DNA of 64,000 nucleotides from Tachypleus tridentatus. Taxonomy: Eukaryota > Arthropoda > Merostomata > Xiphosura > Limulidae. The stretch is from the NCBI RefSeq assembly GCF_004210375.1, contig NC_134825.1:41162348-41226347 (forward strand), written 5' to 3'. This document shows, one piece after another, positions 49,281 to 59,036 of this stretch. The notes beneath the pieces are model-generated. The model worked only from the letters and a program-made list of their open reading frames with translations, ran no database searches and had not been told where the DNA came from. Numbering within the stretch: position 1 is the first letter of the stretch; each line of letters starts with the position of its first letter. The translations under genes and the position numbers were made by a program.

Positions 49281-50667
49281 CATAATTTCTTTTCTTGTTC
49301 ATCAGTGTTGTTTACTTTACTTTAAACTTATAAGTACAACCAGTGTTTCTCTTCTAATCTATTATATATTTCTAATTTGTGATGTACTTATAATCACGCT
49401 AATTAGATTTTTTTATTCCATCGTATGTTTGCTGCATGTTTTAGTCTTTTCTTTTCACACGCCTTCCTTCATTTTATATGTATATAGTTTGTTATAACAA
49501 TAAACAAACCACAACATAAAAAACAATGAAAAACACTGCACCAATTGAAAAGATTTCAAGGCATATGGCATGCAATTATCCTTGATTTTGGATGTCATAG
49601 CGGAAGTAGGACCCACGTTGTGCTGGAGATATATCGTCTATCAGTCTTAACCTCCATTCACCAGTATCACAAAATAAGTTTGTTCCCATTTTCCTGTCAT
49701 TAAATAGAATGCATTACTTTTTTCTTCATCAAATGTGATTTTCATTTTTCCTTCCTTTTGTTTTCGTCTTGTTTAATATTTCAAATACTTTAACCAATTC
49801 TTTCTTATTGTATCTTTGCTGTCTCTTATACAGTTACATAATATTCTCACGTGCATTCGTCAACTAACAACTGCTGTTTTCTTTCTCTTGTGGAACTTCA
49901 ATTTATGATATGCAACAGACAGTTACACAAATATTTTTCCATCAATGACGTAAAACTACGCATGCGTTAATAATTCATAGAGCACAGATATATTTGGATT
50001 TAATCTAAATTTCTAATTTCATGCAGTGTAGTAAAACATCGAGCTAAAAAATAACTTTTGAACAGAGTAAAATTTTCCATTTCTTTTCTTTAACCTAGTA
50101 AAGTTAAACAAAAATGGTTTATTGATTGTAAATAATCTGGTTCTTTAAATAATGTTTTATTATTTTAATAAAAATACTTCACCCTATTGCTTATTAGTGT
50201 TTTGGAGTAATTGCAGGTAAATAAGTTTTACTAGTGATATTAAAAAAGTCAATTTATAACCAACTCCATTCACATTTAACTATAATCAGATGTTGAAGTA
50301 CATCTTTGTTCTTGTCTCACACATTTAAACAAGAAAAGTTGGGTTTGCCTGTTTTCAATCATTTTAGGTGGGTCAAGTGTCGCAGACATACATGGTTCTG
50401 AGGCATTAGTCAAATTTTTGGCCGTATTTTGACCAATTTACATGAGAATTTAAATAAAAAACTCTTTTATATAAGTCTCATGTATTGGCAAAAAAATGGT
50501 GGATTGGGTAATTTTAGTAAGTAAAATAGGGTCAAGATGCAACAAAATCTTAACAGTTACTCTGCCATATTTCAGGGATTTTGTTCAAGATACTTTTTCC
50601 CAGTTCACATACATATACATTCCAAAATGCGTGATATGTCCATTTTTGGTCATATTATATATGCTAA

Positions 50668-50880
50668 AGGTTTTTGTTCAAACAATGTATGATACTGATA
50701 CTAAATAAAACAGTATAAATAAACAAAAAAGACATATCTCTGAGTAAAGAACACATATATATTATTCAATTCATAGAAAGACGTTCGATGCAAAAGTATT
50801 ATACTTTTTTAATTGTTTAAATAGCTCTTTAAAACACCTGTTTACGTTCTAAGATACCATTGACGACATATAATGTAAAT
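50668..50880 (+). repeat. Extra copy of tRNA 5' flank segment, no tRNA
   Basis: Matches the segment before the initiator tRNA genes (TTATTCAATTCATAGAAAGACG, AACACCTGTTTACG, AAGATACCATTGACGA). It stops short of the tRNA and runs into a tRNA-like sequence in reverse. Its variant bases (AGAAAGACG) match the insert in unit B at 29607. Confidence 0.75.
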
Positions 50881-50882
50881 TT

Positions 50883-50955
50883 GCGCGACGGGCATTCGAA
50901 CCCGCGCTCCATAGATTACAAATGGACTGCCTTCTCCACCCGACTATTTCGTGTC
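50883..50955 (-). pseudogene. tRNA-like sequence or SINE head
   Basis: In reverse it contains GCGCGGGTTCGAATGCCCGT, with a box-B-like core, and TTTGTAATC where the anticodon loop would be. The T stem has an extra base and the acceptor stem does not pair well. It resembles the head of SINE family 1 but has no SINE body. It could be a decayed tRNA gene or a solo SINE head. Confidence 0.5.
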
Positions 50956-51029
50956 TCATAAAGAAAGATTAACAATTACATTTATATATGTATATATAGA
51001 CTGAGTGTGATTTTATCTCTTTGATGTGT

Positions 51030-51600
51030 TATAATTTTACACATTATTTATATAAAACGAATGTATCGTTATTATCGTGAAATCTTTAGATATTTTATAA
51101 AAGATGACAATATTACTGAAGCTATATCAAAGCAGCATTTATTTATCAAATTCACAAACAAAAGCTACATAACGTTAAGAGTAATTCAGCGTGACAAAAA
51201 ATATTTTGCAGAATTATTTTTTTCTCGAAAAGTTTATGTATCTCGTGTACATTAATAATGGTTATGTGTTGATGGGTGTTTCTTATTTTTCGGTATAGTA
51301 CACTTGCTTAGCAGGGAAGTTGTAAATACAGTTTAGATACAAACTGAATTACAACTCATTACACATTTAGAAATTTAGAATTCAAACTTACATACTTTGT
51401 TAATCTACAAAAAGAATTAAAAATAACTTGTTTTTGTTCTCCTATAATAATGACAATATTTCAAAACCCAACATACACATCATTGACATAATTAAATAGT
51501 CAAACAAGTCCTACGTCAAGGCTCAAAATTTGATTCACTGTATAATGTGATTTAACATTTCGAAACAACAATCACGTTTTTCTTCTGACGCTGCTATATT
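51030..51600 (+). repeat. Old diverged copy of the 13.9-14.5 kb block
   Basis: Collinear short matches to unit A 13860-14470: ACAATATTACTGAAGCTATATCA against ACAATATTATTGAAAATTGTATCA, then TAACGTTAAGAG, then TAATGGTTATGTGTTGATGG, then TCAAACAAGTCCTACG. Divergence is far larger than among the four units. The open frame at 51061-51255 falls in it and is not conserved in A or C. Confidence 0.65.
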
Positions 51601-51960
51601 TTAATAAGAACAGTGTATTGGGATCATCCAGAGGATAAGCCTGAATTTCAAGCCTGTTTTTCTTCTAGTGAAAATTATAGCTCAATAAACGACACTCAGT
51701 TTAATATAAATTATATAAACTTTAACAATGAAAAAAATTATACATGTATGAACTAAACTCTTACCGCACTTTAAATGTTTCAGATTTCAAATAAAACTTA
51801 AAATGGTTCTTTTATAAAATAATATAAAAATACTAAAAGTATGTTTATAAAATGCATATCTTGTATTATTATAGTTCAGGTATAACTCAATAATACAAAT
51901 TATTAAAATAGAAAGTGTATTACTTCTTGATAAACAGGTCTTATGCATGTTTTATCTTAC

Positions 51961-52333
51961 TACCACGAATTTTATCTTTCTTAATACGGTACATTTCTTT
52001 ATTTAATAAACACCTGTTAATCGTCACTAACTTTGATATACAAACTCTGTGCCAAAGCTGACGTTATCACTACCTTTAGATAATGTGGGAAAATTGTACC
52101 TTTAACACATAACGTATTCATGAGCCCTCAAGTTTACTGTTGAGCCACCCATGATATTTATTTATATACTATCTATATTTTTTAATTATTCAAAAAAAGG
52201 TATAGACTATGTAGTATAAATACTTAAATAAACATAAAGGCTATAAAAATCTAAACGACAATTTAACAAAGAAAAATCATAAGCGTAAACAATAATCAGT
52301 TCATGTTTTTAACCTCACAATTTTCTGCTTCAT
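51961..52333 (-). repeat. Old inverted copy of the unit junction
   Basis: Read in reverse, 52333-52256 matches the end of unit C (47267-47335: GAAAAT, GAGGTTA, AACATG, CTGATTA, TGTTTACG, TTTGTTAAATTG). Continuing, 52200-52130 matches the start of a unit (TTGAATA, GTATATAAA, GTGGCTCA, CAGTAA). The match then fades. It is the only inverted unit fragment I found and lies at the array's right edge. Confidence 0.6.
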
Positions 52334-53079
52334 TTTGTCGAAACATGCCTTTTTAATCCCTTCTTAAAACTGATGTCCAGCTGTATTTACGTTTTACGTG
52401 GATATGGTGTAAGTTGTGTAATATCTTCAGTATCTTAGGTGCTGTCATTATTGCTTGAACTCGTCCTGGTTCTTTCGGATGTATTAAGAATGTTTTCTAA
52501 TGGTTATTGTGTCATCCTATGTTACTCTTTCTTCTACTGGCTTTTGTTGTTGTTATTTGGTGTAGGTTATCATGTTCTTGTTGTTCTCTCTTCAACGATA
52601 GACAAACTGCTCCTACGTTGTGCAGTTTGTTTGTGTTTAATATGCTGGTCATTGTACTATAATTATCTGTTGTCCACAAAGATGGCCCCCTGTGTTATTG
52701 ATATTCTTTGTACAACGAACTTATGTTTATACTAAAAGAAAAATATGTGTAATGCTGACTTTCAGTTTTATTTGATGTGTGACCTGTGGAATTGGACTTA
52801 ATGTCCAAAAAACAGTATCAGGACCCAGTGATTGAAACCGGATTCAGAATCAAATCAAATAGTTTTGAAACTTACCTTTAAAGTTTTCAAATTAATAGAA
52901 TGAGTTAACTCAACTCAATTATGTAAATTGACTATTTTTCATACTTGAAATAATTTATGATTTTAACGAATTTGTAATAGAGCGACGACTGTGGCCAGAA
53001 CTCACTTCAAGCATTTCTCGCTATTTTAAAAACTACTAAAATAAGGACTTTAGCATGTAGTTTCAGTAAGTTCTCTCCC
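52334..53079. other. Array-flanking sequence, no confirmed gene
   Basis: Less AT-rich than the array. A long hydrophobic open frame on the plus strand (52439-52735) comes from T-rich sequence. Neither strand shows a recognisable protein motif or a convincing splice-bounded exon. Confidence 0.5.
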
Positions 53080-53193
53080 CCGCTGGTATAGCGGAAAGTC
53101 TAAGGATTTACAATGCTAAAATTAAGGATTCGATTCCTCTCGATAGACTCAGTGGATAGCCAGATCTGGCTTTGCTGTACGAAAACACAGACA
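53080..53193 (+). mobile_element. SINE family 3
   Basis: Head CTGGTATAGCGGAAAGTCTA, GGATTTACAATGCTAAAATT and GATTCGATTCCTCTCGAT. Body ACTCAGTGGATAGCC and GGCTTTGCTGTACG, and a short CA-rich tail. Confidence 0.83.
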
Positions 53194-53267
53194 CACACGG
53201 TAAGTACCTTTATAAAATTCTTATTCAAAGAAATATTTCGAAGCATTTTATTGGTAAAATCACAAAT

Positions 53268-53375
53268 CAGCGGTAAGACTAAGGATTTACAACGCTAAAA
53301 TCAGGGGTTCGATTCCCTCTTGGTGGACTCAGCAGATAGCCCCATGTGGCTTTGCTGTAAGAAAACACACACACA
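53268..53375 (+). mobile_element. SINE family 3, second copy
   Basis: Starts inside the head (CAGCGGTAAGACTAAGGATT), then CAGGGGTTCGATTCCCTC, ACTCAGCAGATAGCC and a (CA)n tail. It lies 75 bases after the previous copy, in the same orientation. Confidence 0.83.
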
Positions 53376-53635
53376 GCAAGTATATTTATGAAAAATCTCA
53401 TTCACGAAAAATATGTCGAAGCATTTTATTGCTAAAATCACAAGAACAGTAACAAAATAAGATTGATATACTCCCAATCAGAAAAGTAAGCATTGAAAAG
53501 CTAACGTTTTGCTGCGTATTTTCACAGAATAATGTTGAAGAAAAACGTGTTAACTTTAAACGCCTTATTAAAATACGTTTCATGTCAACAAGTTCAGAGT
53601 GTAAAACTATAAGTTCGTTTCGAATATTCGCACAA

Positions 53636-53797
53636 ATTACACAAACTGTATATGCACTATCTGTTCCCTATTTTTGAACTTAGCGACCGGAGGGAAGATA
53701 ACTGGTTAATAGGCGCACGGCGAAGTCTACTCTAATAGTGTGATTTCACGGTTACTCTCAAAACGCACCCACTGCCCCAAATTAGGAGCGCGATTTT
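53636..53797 (-). mobile_element. SINE family 1 remnant cut by the gap
   Basis: Weak reverse matches: TATGCACTATCTGTTCCCTA, GACCGGAGGGAAGATAACTGG, ACGGCGAAGTCTACTC, AATAGTGTGATT. It runs to the start of the N run. Confidence 0.55.
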
Positions 53798-54297
53798 NNN
53801 NNNNNNNNNNNNNNNNNNNNNNNNNNNNNNNNNNNNNNNNNNNNNNNNNNNNNNNNNNNNNNNNNNNNNNNNNNNNNNNNNNNNNNNNNNNNNNNNNNNN
53901 NNNNNNNNNNNNNNNNNNNNNNNNNNNNNNNNNNNNNNNNNNNNNNNNNNNNNNNNNNNNNNNNNNNNNNNNNNNNNNNNNNNNNNNNNNNNNNNNNNNN
54001 NNNNNNNNNNNNNNNNNNNNNNNNNNNNNNNNNNNNNNNNNNNNNNNNNNNNNNNNNNNNNNNNNNNNNNNNNNNNNNNNNNNNNNNNNNNNNNNNNNNN
54101 NNNNNNNNNNNNNNNNNNNNNNNNNNNNNNNNNNNNNNNNNNNNNNNNNNNNNNNNNNNNNNNNNNNNNNNNNNNNNNNNNNNNNNNNNNNNNNNNNNNN
54201 NNNNNNNNNNNNNNNNNNNNNNNNNNNNNNNNNNNNNNNNNNNNNNNNNNNNNNNNNNNNNNNNNNNNNNNNNNNNNNNNNNNNNNNNNNNNNNNNN
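53798..54297. other. Assembly gap, 500 N
   Basis: Exactly 500 undetermined bases, a round number usually used for gaps of unknown size. The left side belongs to array-flanking repeat sequence and the right side to unrelated sequence. Any open frame across it is meaningless. Confidence 0.98.
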
Positions 54298-54874
54298 CAT
54301 TGCTCTATCAATGTATGACAGTTAAGAAGCTATATATTACAAACAATATAAACAACAAACACACAATTATTACCGAAATGAGTATATTTAATGTATAATA
54401 GCTGTTACATTTAAATGGACGAAAAATATGTATACAAACATTTCGTTACTTTTGATTTAATATTTCACACAAGGTTTAACATTATATATTGTAATAAATA
54501 TACACTGCAATAAAGGAAATAATAAAAAACATGAAAAAAACGCTTGTGAATTGTTGAACTAAAGCCACAGTCTCTTAAATTTCAATAATAGTTATGAATG
54601 TTCCGATAAAATGTTAAGACTAAGTTTTTAGAGTTTATATTTAATTTGCTTGTACATAAATGTAAATAGTTAACTTACTATGTAAGTTTCTGCTAAACCA
54701 ATTATATCAATGATGGTGAATTTAAAAATTTTGTGAGTATCAATCCCATTAGTGTAATTGTATAGTGTGGAGATAAAAGCCATCTTGATTTCTCTTAACT
54801 CTAGAGTGAACATATTAACAATGGCTGTTTTATAAATTCGTTTATTAATTCTATTTCTCAGTTTTGAAGAAAAA
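54298..54874. other. AT-rich sequence without genes
   Basis: Nothing recognisable. The minus-strand open frame reaching 54670 is an overlapping frame that continues past the candidate exon described next. Confidence 0.6.
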
Positions 54875-55084
54875 TCAGGTTTGTTTCCGAGCTTTTCCAA
54901 TGATAAACGTATCTTGGCTGTCAGAATTTTCAATGAGAATAACAACCTTTTTTTTTCGATGTCCTTGTTTACTATTTGGTTTAACGATAATAAGTTCATC
55001 GTAATTGTTCACATTTCTAGGAAACAGAGGTCGCTGGATATATTCTTTAATAGCTTTTCCTTGTTTTGACGCTGGTGTTTCTCT
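54875..55084 (-). CDS. Candidate terminal coding exon, unknown protein
   Basis: On the minus strand a strong acceptor (TTCTACATCTTCAG, 55098-55085) is followed by 69 open codons and a TGA. The peptide runs from RETPASKQGKAIKEYIQRP through NNYDELIIVKPNSKQGHRKK to DTFIIGKARKQT. Its mixed, lysine-rich composition looks more like protein than the surrounding AT-rich DNA. There is no methionine start, so it would be an internal or last exon entered in phase 0. It lies 1.36 kb downstream of the membrane-protein exons on the same strand. It could be an alternative 3' exon of that gene, the end of another gene, or chance. No family recognised, and no AATAAA close behind it. Confidence 0.35.
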   Translation of the reverse strand, partial: RETPASKQGKAIKEYIQRPLFPRNVNNYDELIIVKPNSKQGHRKKKVVILIENSDSQDTFIIGKARKQT

Positions 55085-56438
55085 CTGAAGATGTAGAATA
55101 TAGTTATGTTTAGTGGTGCAACACTCAAAATTTGAGTAATAATTTTACTATAACATGCATAAAACCAAATAAATGTTTCTATAAAAATAATAAAATATGA
55201 AATTGGTTTCAGTTATCTCATAAATGTTTTCTGGAAACTAGAAAACTATTTCAAACATTGCTTAACGCAGTGAATAAAGAATGATATACAGCAGACAATA
55301 GCTTAAATACTGTTTTCCATTTATATTTTACACGTTCACAAAGGATAACTAGATTGTTTATATTATTGTCTAGACAAGATGAAAGTACGGTAACAATTAA
55401 ATGTCAAGTGTTCTACTCAATTTATTGTTATATAACTAGACAAGATGAAAGTACGTTTATAATTAAATGTTAAGTGTTCTACTCAATTTGTTGTTATATA
55501 AATTAAACATGAAAAGTTATGTGATCTGAACTTCAAACAACTGGTTATTTACTTTATGTTACAGAGAGAAATGGTATTCAAACTGTCTTATTTTTTTGCA
55601 ACTTTGGAATAAATCACGCACCCTATAGCGTTTTAAAACAATCAATAATCTTAGTAAAGTCCAAAAGAAGAGAACTGGATATTTCACTAAATGTCTTTGA
55701 GACCAATGAAAGTTGGCTGACAGTCAAAAGAAGAAAAAAAACTGTTGTAAAATGTCTGAAAGCGTCATCAACAAGATATAGTTGAACCACTTGCAACAAA
55801 ATGGCACAAATACACTGGTACTTGGCTAAGAAGGTCCCAATCCACCTTTAAAGCAAGTTGCCGTTATATACCGATTATGTGTAACCTGATAATATCTGAA
55901 TCAGATGTTCAAAGCTCAACATGACGTCATTTCATTGTACATACAGTTAAAAAAAAACGAAATAAAGTGAGCAATATGAGCGGAAATGATATATTATGGT
56001 GCCACTAATGTACAAACTAATTCGCTTTATTATCAGTAGTGGTAGTATGTATGTGAATGAAAAAATTACGAAAGGGCATTCTGATCTTTATGTTTTCCAG
56101 ATGTTATTAATGCTATGGACATCAGTAAAGGTAATGCGAACTTCTTACACAATCATATATTGTTATGATTGGCTCTGTGTTCAGTTTAATGGATGGTTAA
56201 TTGTCTTCCAACATGTACTAAGATTGAAGAAGAGGTGATTCATCAGTTTAACTAGCATATAGACTTATAAGACCTCAATGGTATCAAACATGTATAAGTC
56301 TATTTTGGAGAAAAAAAAAAATGCACGCATTCAAACGACTCTGAACATTAAAGATTCTCTGAACGCATCATTTTTTTAACTATAAAAATGTGAATTTACT
56401 TGCATTAAATATTAATTATAACGTAAGATGAATAAGAA
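55085..56438. other. Intergenic or intronic sequence
   Basis: Contains a two-copy tandem repeat (55372-55501) and, in reverse, a strong pyrimidine tract ending in CAG near 55722 with no clearly coding exon after it. No gene confirmed. Confidence 0.55.
55372..55501. repeat. Two-copy tandem repeat, about 65 bp
   Basis: CTAGACAAGATGAAAGTACG followed by AATTAAATG and AGTGTTCTACTCAATTT occurs twice in a row, with a few differences between the copies. Confidence 0.85.
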
Positions 56439-56733
56439 CTAAATTGAATTTCGAACCAAAGTATTCCTTTCTTCTAGGTCATTTTCATATATCGTCTCCA
56501 GGGTTGTTCGTTTGGTCACTTTTTGCTTTCTTCGTATATTAGTTTTTGTCTTCTTAACATTCTTTGCAGAGACCTTCTTCTCACATTCAGGGATCAGTGG
56601 CATAGCCTCCAAAATATCCAATTCATCAGTGGTTATCTTTACATCACCAAGCTGTTTGTGTTCGACACGGTTTTTCAAAACATTCCGTTCTTCCCGAGGT
56701 TTAGATTTCCAGGTGTAGAAAAAACAAAGAACG
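56439..56733 (-). CDS. Exon 4, last (end of helix and cytoplasmic tail)
   Basis: 295 bases after acceptor CATGCAG (ending 56734). One base completes a Cys codon with exon 3, then 97 codons and TAG (56441-56439). It finishes the helix (VLCFFYTW) and encodes the tail. The tail is rich in Lys and Arg (KKTKTNIRRKQKVTKR) and has an acidic patch DELDILEAMPLIPE. No AATAAA appears within about 100 bases after the stop. Confidence 0.8.
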
Positions 56734-59036
56734 CTGCATGATCATTACAGAAAATAAATAAATAAGAATCACGTGTTTCAAGTCCATTAAAATACATATT
56801 GTAATTAAATAAGCTATGGATAATGCGTCACAGTTAAAACTTACAGTCGTAACTTACCACAAAGCAGTAAGACACATCATAATGAGTGCTGTCCGCCAAG
56901 CACATCTTGGAACTGTAAATTTTGACGCCAAGTGAAGCGTAGCCTTCGAAACCACTTCAATTCGATCTTAAGACAGAGAGTCGTATTTAAAATCAGTTTA
57001 CGTACTCCACCGGTCACGTAAAACAGAAAAATAAAACTTCAAATGTAAGTTAACAATAATAGTAATGTGTATAATTCTTTAAGTTCAACAATAATCTTCA
57101 TTAACATATTAAAAATTTCAATTAAATAAATATGATATTTCTTACATGTATAATATATTTTCATATTAAGCATTGATAACAACCTTTACAATTTGACAAC
57201 TGTATATATACATTTTATCTTTACACATTAAACAGATAATTAGCAAAGAAAAATGACGCCTGTTGTATTATTTGAGCTCCTTACTAGTAGACAAATAGTA
57301 CAGTTGTGTAATAACAACAACTATATAGTTATATAACGGGAAATCAATTAGGTTTTCCAACATATTTACATTGTGAGACGATATATCACGAAACCTACTG
57401 ACTTTCCATTCCAAACACACGTGATCAGACTATATAAGAAAAATCTCGACATTTTCTTTACGATAATTTACATATTATACAACTCAGTATAACACAGTGA
57501 GTTAAATCAACTTAGATTCATTAAAACTGTAAAGATGTATAACACAAATTAAACAAACTGTCTTTCCATTGACTACTTAATAAAGTCAGTTTGTTTAATC
57601 GCTATTCACTTACTGTGTTAAGTTTTATAATTAGCTTCTCTTATTTTGGTACATTATTCTTTTATGCTATCGAATCGTATGCACTGAATGGTAGTTTCTG
57701 CGTTTTTATAACACTATTAAAAACAGTAATTTTTACAAATTTGTCTTTACTCTAAATTTCCCAGATAAAGAACGATACCATTTTGACCAGAAACACTGAA
57801 CGTCGTACGTCACTACTGATGAAGTTTTTTCGCTTACTTGGTAACAATTCTTTCCAATAGTTTTATTCAGAACTTATGAGATGGTGCTAACGTTTTGATA
57901 ATCCAATGTTATTATTACCTCATATTAAAACATTTGTTTAGTATTTTGACAAATTACTTTATTTTATCACAAAAACGACATTATGTACACAAAATAAACA
58001 TATTAAACATAGATATAAGTTATGTTTTGGGACATACACTGTTTTAGTTAAATATCTTGGTAACAGTTCTTTCTAAGATAAAAGTTATGTTTTGGGACAT
58101 ACACTGTTTTAGTTAAATATCTTGGTAACAATTCTAAGATATAAGTTATGTTTTTCTAAGATATAAGTTATGTTTTGGGACATACACTGTTTTAGTTAAA
58201 TATCTTGGTAACAATTCTTTCTAAGATAAAAGTTATGTTTTGGGACATACACTGTTTTAGTTAAATATCTTTGGTCTTTTTAGTAATAATGTGACGCACA
58301 CAGATGTGCTATCGAGACACCGTAATATTTGTTTTTCAATTTCGCGAATACCTGAACGAGGACTTTCAGCGCTAGCCGTTCCTAATTTTGAAATGATACA
58401 CTGGAGGTAAGACAGCTATTCAATACTATTTGTCGTAAATGTTTGAGCTCATCTTTAAAAAGAGTAGTATGATTTCTCAGTAAAAGCAAAGCTTTTTAAT
58501 GCATTAAAAACCATGAAAGTTATGAAGAAGTATCGTATTATAACAATCTGCCTGAACAAAAATAAACATCTTTAAAATGTTAAGGAAACAATAAAATAAA
58601 ACTTTAAAACCCTTTTGTTCCATTACTTCTACAAAGATCTTTATTATCAGCTCCTTCTTCATCAGTAATTTTATCTCCAGGACAAGGTATACAGGCGTCA
58701 GCAGCAAAAGATGCCATGTAAGTCCCTCCTGGACACGGCAAGCAGTGAGTTTGGGATCCGTTATCATAGTGTCCAGGAGGACATGGATCTAAAAGCGTTA
58801 AAAGTACATAGTTAAGCATTGATTTACCCACAGTGTTAATTTTATTGTTCTAACAACGTCCTTAGTATCAAAAAACGTATTTGTTTAACTAAAATTCCAT
58901 ATTTTTAAAAGTATTTCATCTATTTGTGTTTAGTGTGAACAGTTTAAAGTAATTGAGTATCATATATACTTACAACACCTGTTAACATCTCTTTGGTATC
59001 CACGAGTACAGTTGAGATTCTCGGCTGGAATATACA
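56439..59036 (-). CDS. Type I membrane protein with GCC2/GCC3 Cys-rich repeat (3' exons)
   Basis: Four minus-strand exons (59036-58974, 58788-58627, 56966-56858, 56733-56439) join without a frame error into 208 codons ending in TAG. Order of parts: a short segment with an NCT glycosylation sequon; an ephrin-receptor-like cysteine-rich repeat (CPPGHY, CLPCPGGTY, CIPCPGD, DLC); a stalk of about 30 residues; one hydrophobic helix ending FFYTW; then KSKPREER as a stop-transfer signal and an 89-residue basic tail. The tail has EAMPLI, which fits the acidic-dileucine [DE]xxxL[LI] signal for adaptor-dependent sorting, and TIYENDL. Such repeats occur in SVEP1, SCUBE, ELAPOR and other cell-surface or secreted proteins; I cannot say which, if any, is orthologous. 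The 5' exons lie upstream, beyond 59037, and were not found in the window. Splice-phase agreement is the main support. Confidence 0.8.
56858..56966 (-). CDS. Exon 3 of visible set (stalk and membrane helix)
   Basis: 109 bases. Acceptor CTCTCTGTCTTAAG (ending 56967), donor TTTGTG|GTAAGT (56857-56852). It encodes RIEVVSKATLHLASKF, then VPRCAWR, then the first half of a membrane helix (TALIMMCLTAL). A second possible acceptor, TTTACAG, would start the exon at 56912 in the same phase and remove 18 residues of the stalk. The exon ends in phase 2. Confidence 0.78.
57548..57599. repeat. Short perfect inverted repeat
   Basis: ATTAAACAAACTG (57548-57560) and CAGTTTGTTTAAT (57587-57599), with a 26-base loop. 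It lies within an intron. Confidence 0.8.
58014..58271. repeat. Minisatellite, 65-bp period
   Basis: Four full copies of a unit starting TTATGTTTTGGGACATACAC and ending TTAAATATCTTGGTAACA. The core TATGTTTTGGG starts at 58021, 58086, 58169 and 58234. An extra partial copy at 58147 breaks the 65-base spacing. Confidence 0.9.
58333..58445 (-). mobile_element. SINE family 1 fragment
   Basis: Tail half in reverse: CAATTTCGCGAATAC, CGAGGACTTTCAGCGCTAG, CCGTTCCTAATTTTGAAATG. Strongly diverged, inside an intron. Confidence 0.6.
58627..58788 (-). CDS. Exon 2 of visible set (GCC2/GCC3 repeat)
   Basis: 162 bases, symmetric phase 1. Acceptor CGCTTTTAG (ending 58789), donor AGAA|GTAATG (58626-58621). 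It carries the six-cysteine pattern of the repeat with CPPGHYDNGSQTHC, CPGGTYMASFAADAC and the closing DLC. Without splicing the frame reads on only seven more codons to a TAA at 58604. The donor is moderately strong, but the phase it leaves matches exon 3. An NGS sequon is present. Confidence 0.85.
58974..59036 (-). CDS. Exon 1 of visible set (linker with NCT sequon)
   Basis: 63 bases, phase 1 at both ends, with acceptor CAG before it (59039-59037) and donor GTAAGT after it (58973-58968). It reads YIPAENLNCTRGYQRDVNRC, and the last base joins the next exon to make Tyr. The two cysteines and NRCYPCPPG junction fit the start of a GCC2/GCC3 repeat. Confidence 0.8.

Larger units (their letters stand above)
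47628..50655 (+). repeat. Tandem unit D of initiator-tRNA array (truncated)
   Basis: Fourth unit, of the B type: same variant bases at the landmark and the same SINE after GGTAGCTAAGGTGT. It carries an intact initiator tRNA gene at 49197-49268. About 1 kb after the tRNA it jumps across an internal deletion near 50326 and continues to a point equivalent to 27.3 kb in B. There recognisable close homology ends. What follows is older fragments. Confidence 0.85.
56967..58626. other. Intron between exons 2 and 3
   Basis: 1.66 kb of AT-rich intron. It contains a 13-bp inverted repeat (57548-57599), a 65-bp minisatellite (58014-58271) and a family 1 SINE fragment (58333-58445). Confidence 0.7.

Noticed and set aside
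51061-51255. 64-codon open frame
   Set aside because: It lies in an old diverged copy of unit sequence that is non-coding in A and C.
52439-52735. 98-codon very hydrophobic open frame
   Set aside because: T-rich sequence mimics membrane segments; it opens with GTG, has no motif and no supporting exon boundaries.
53727-54318. Long open frames across the gap
   Set aside because: They consist of N.
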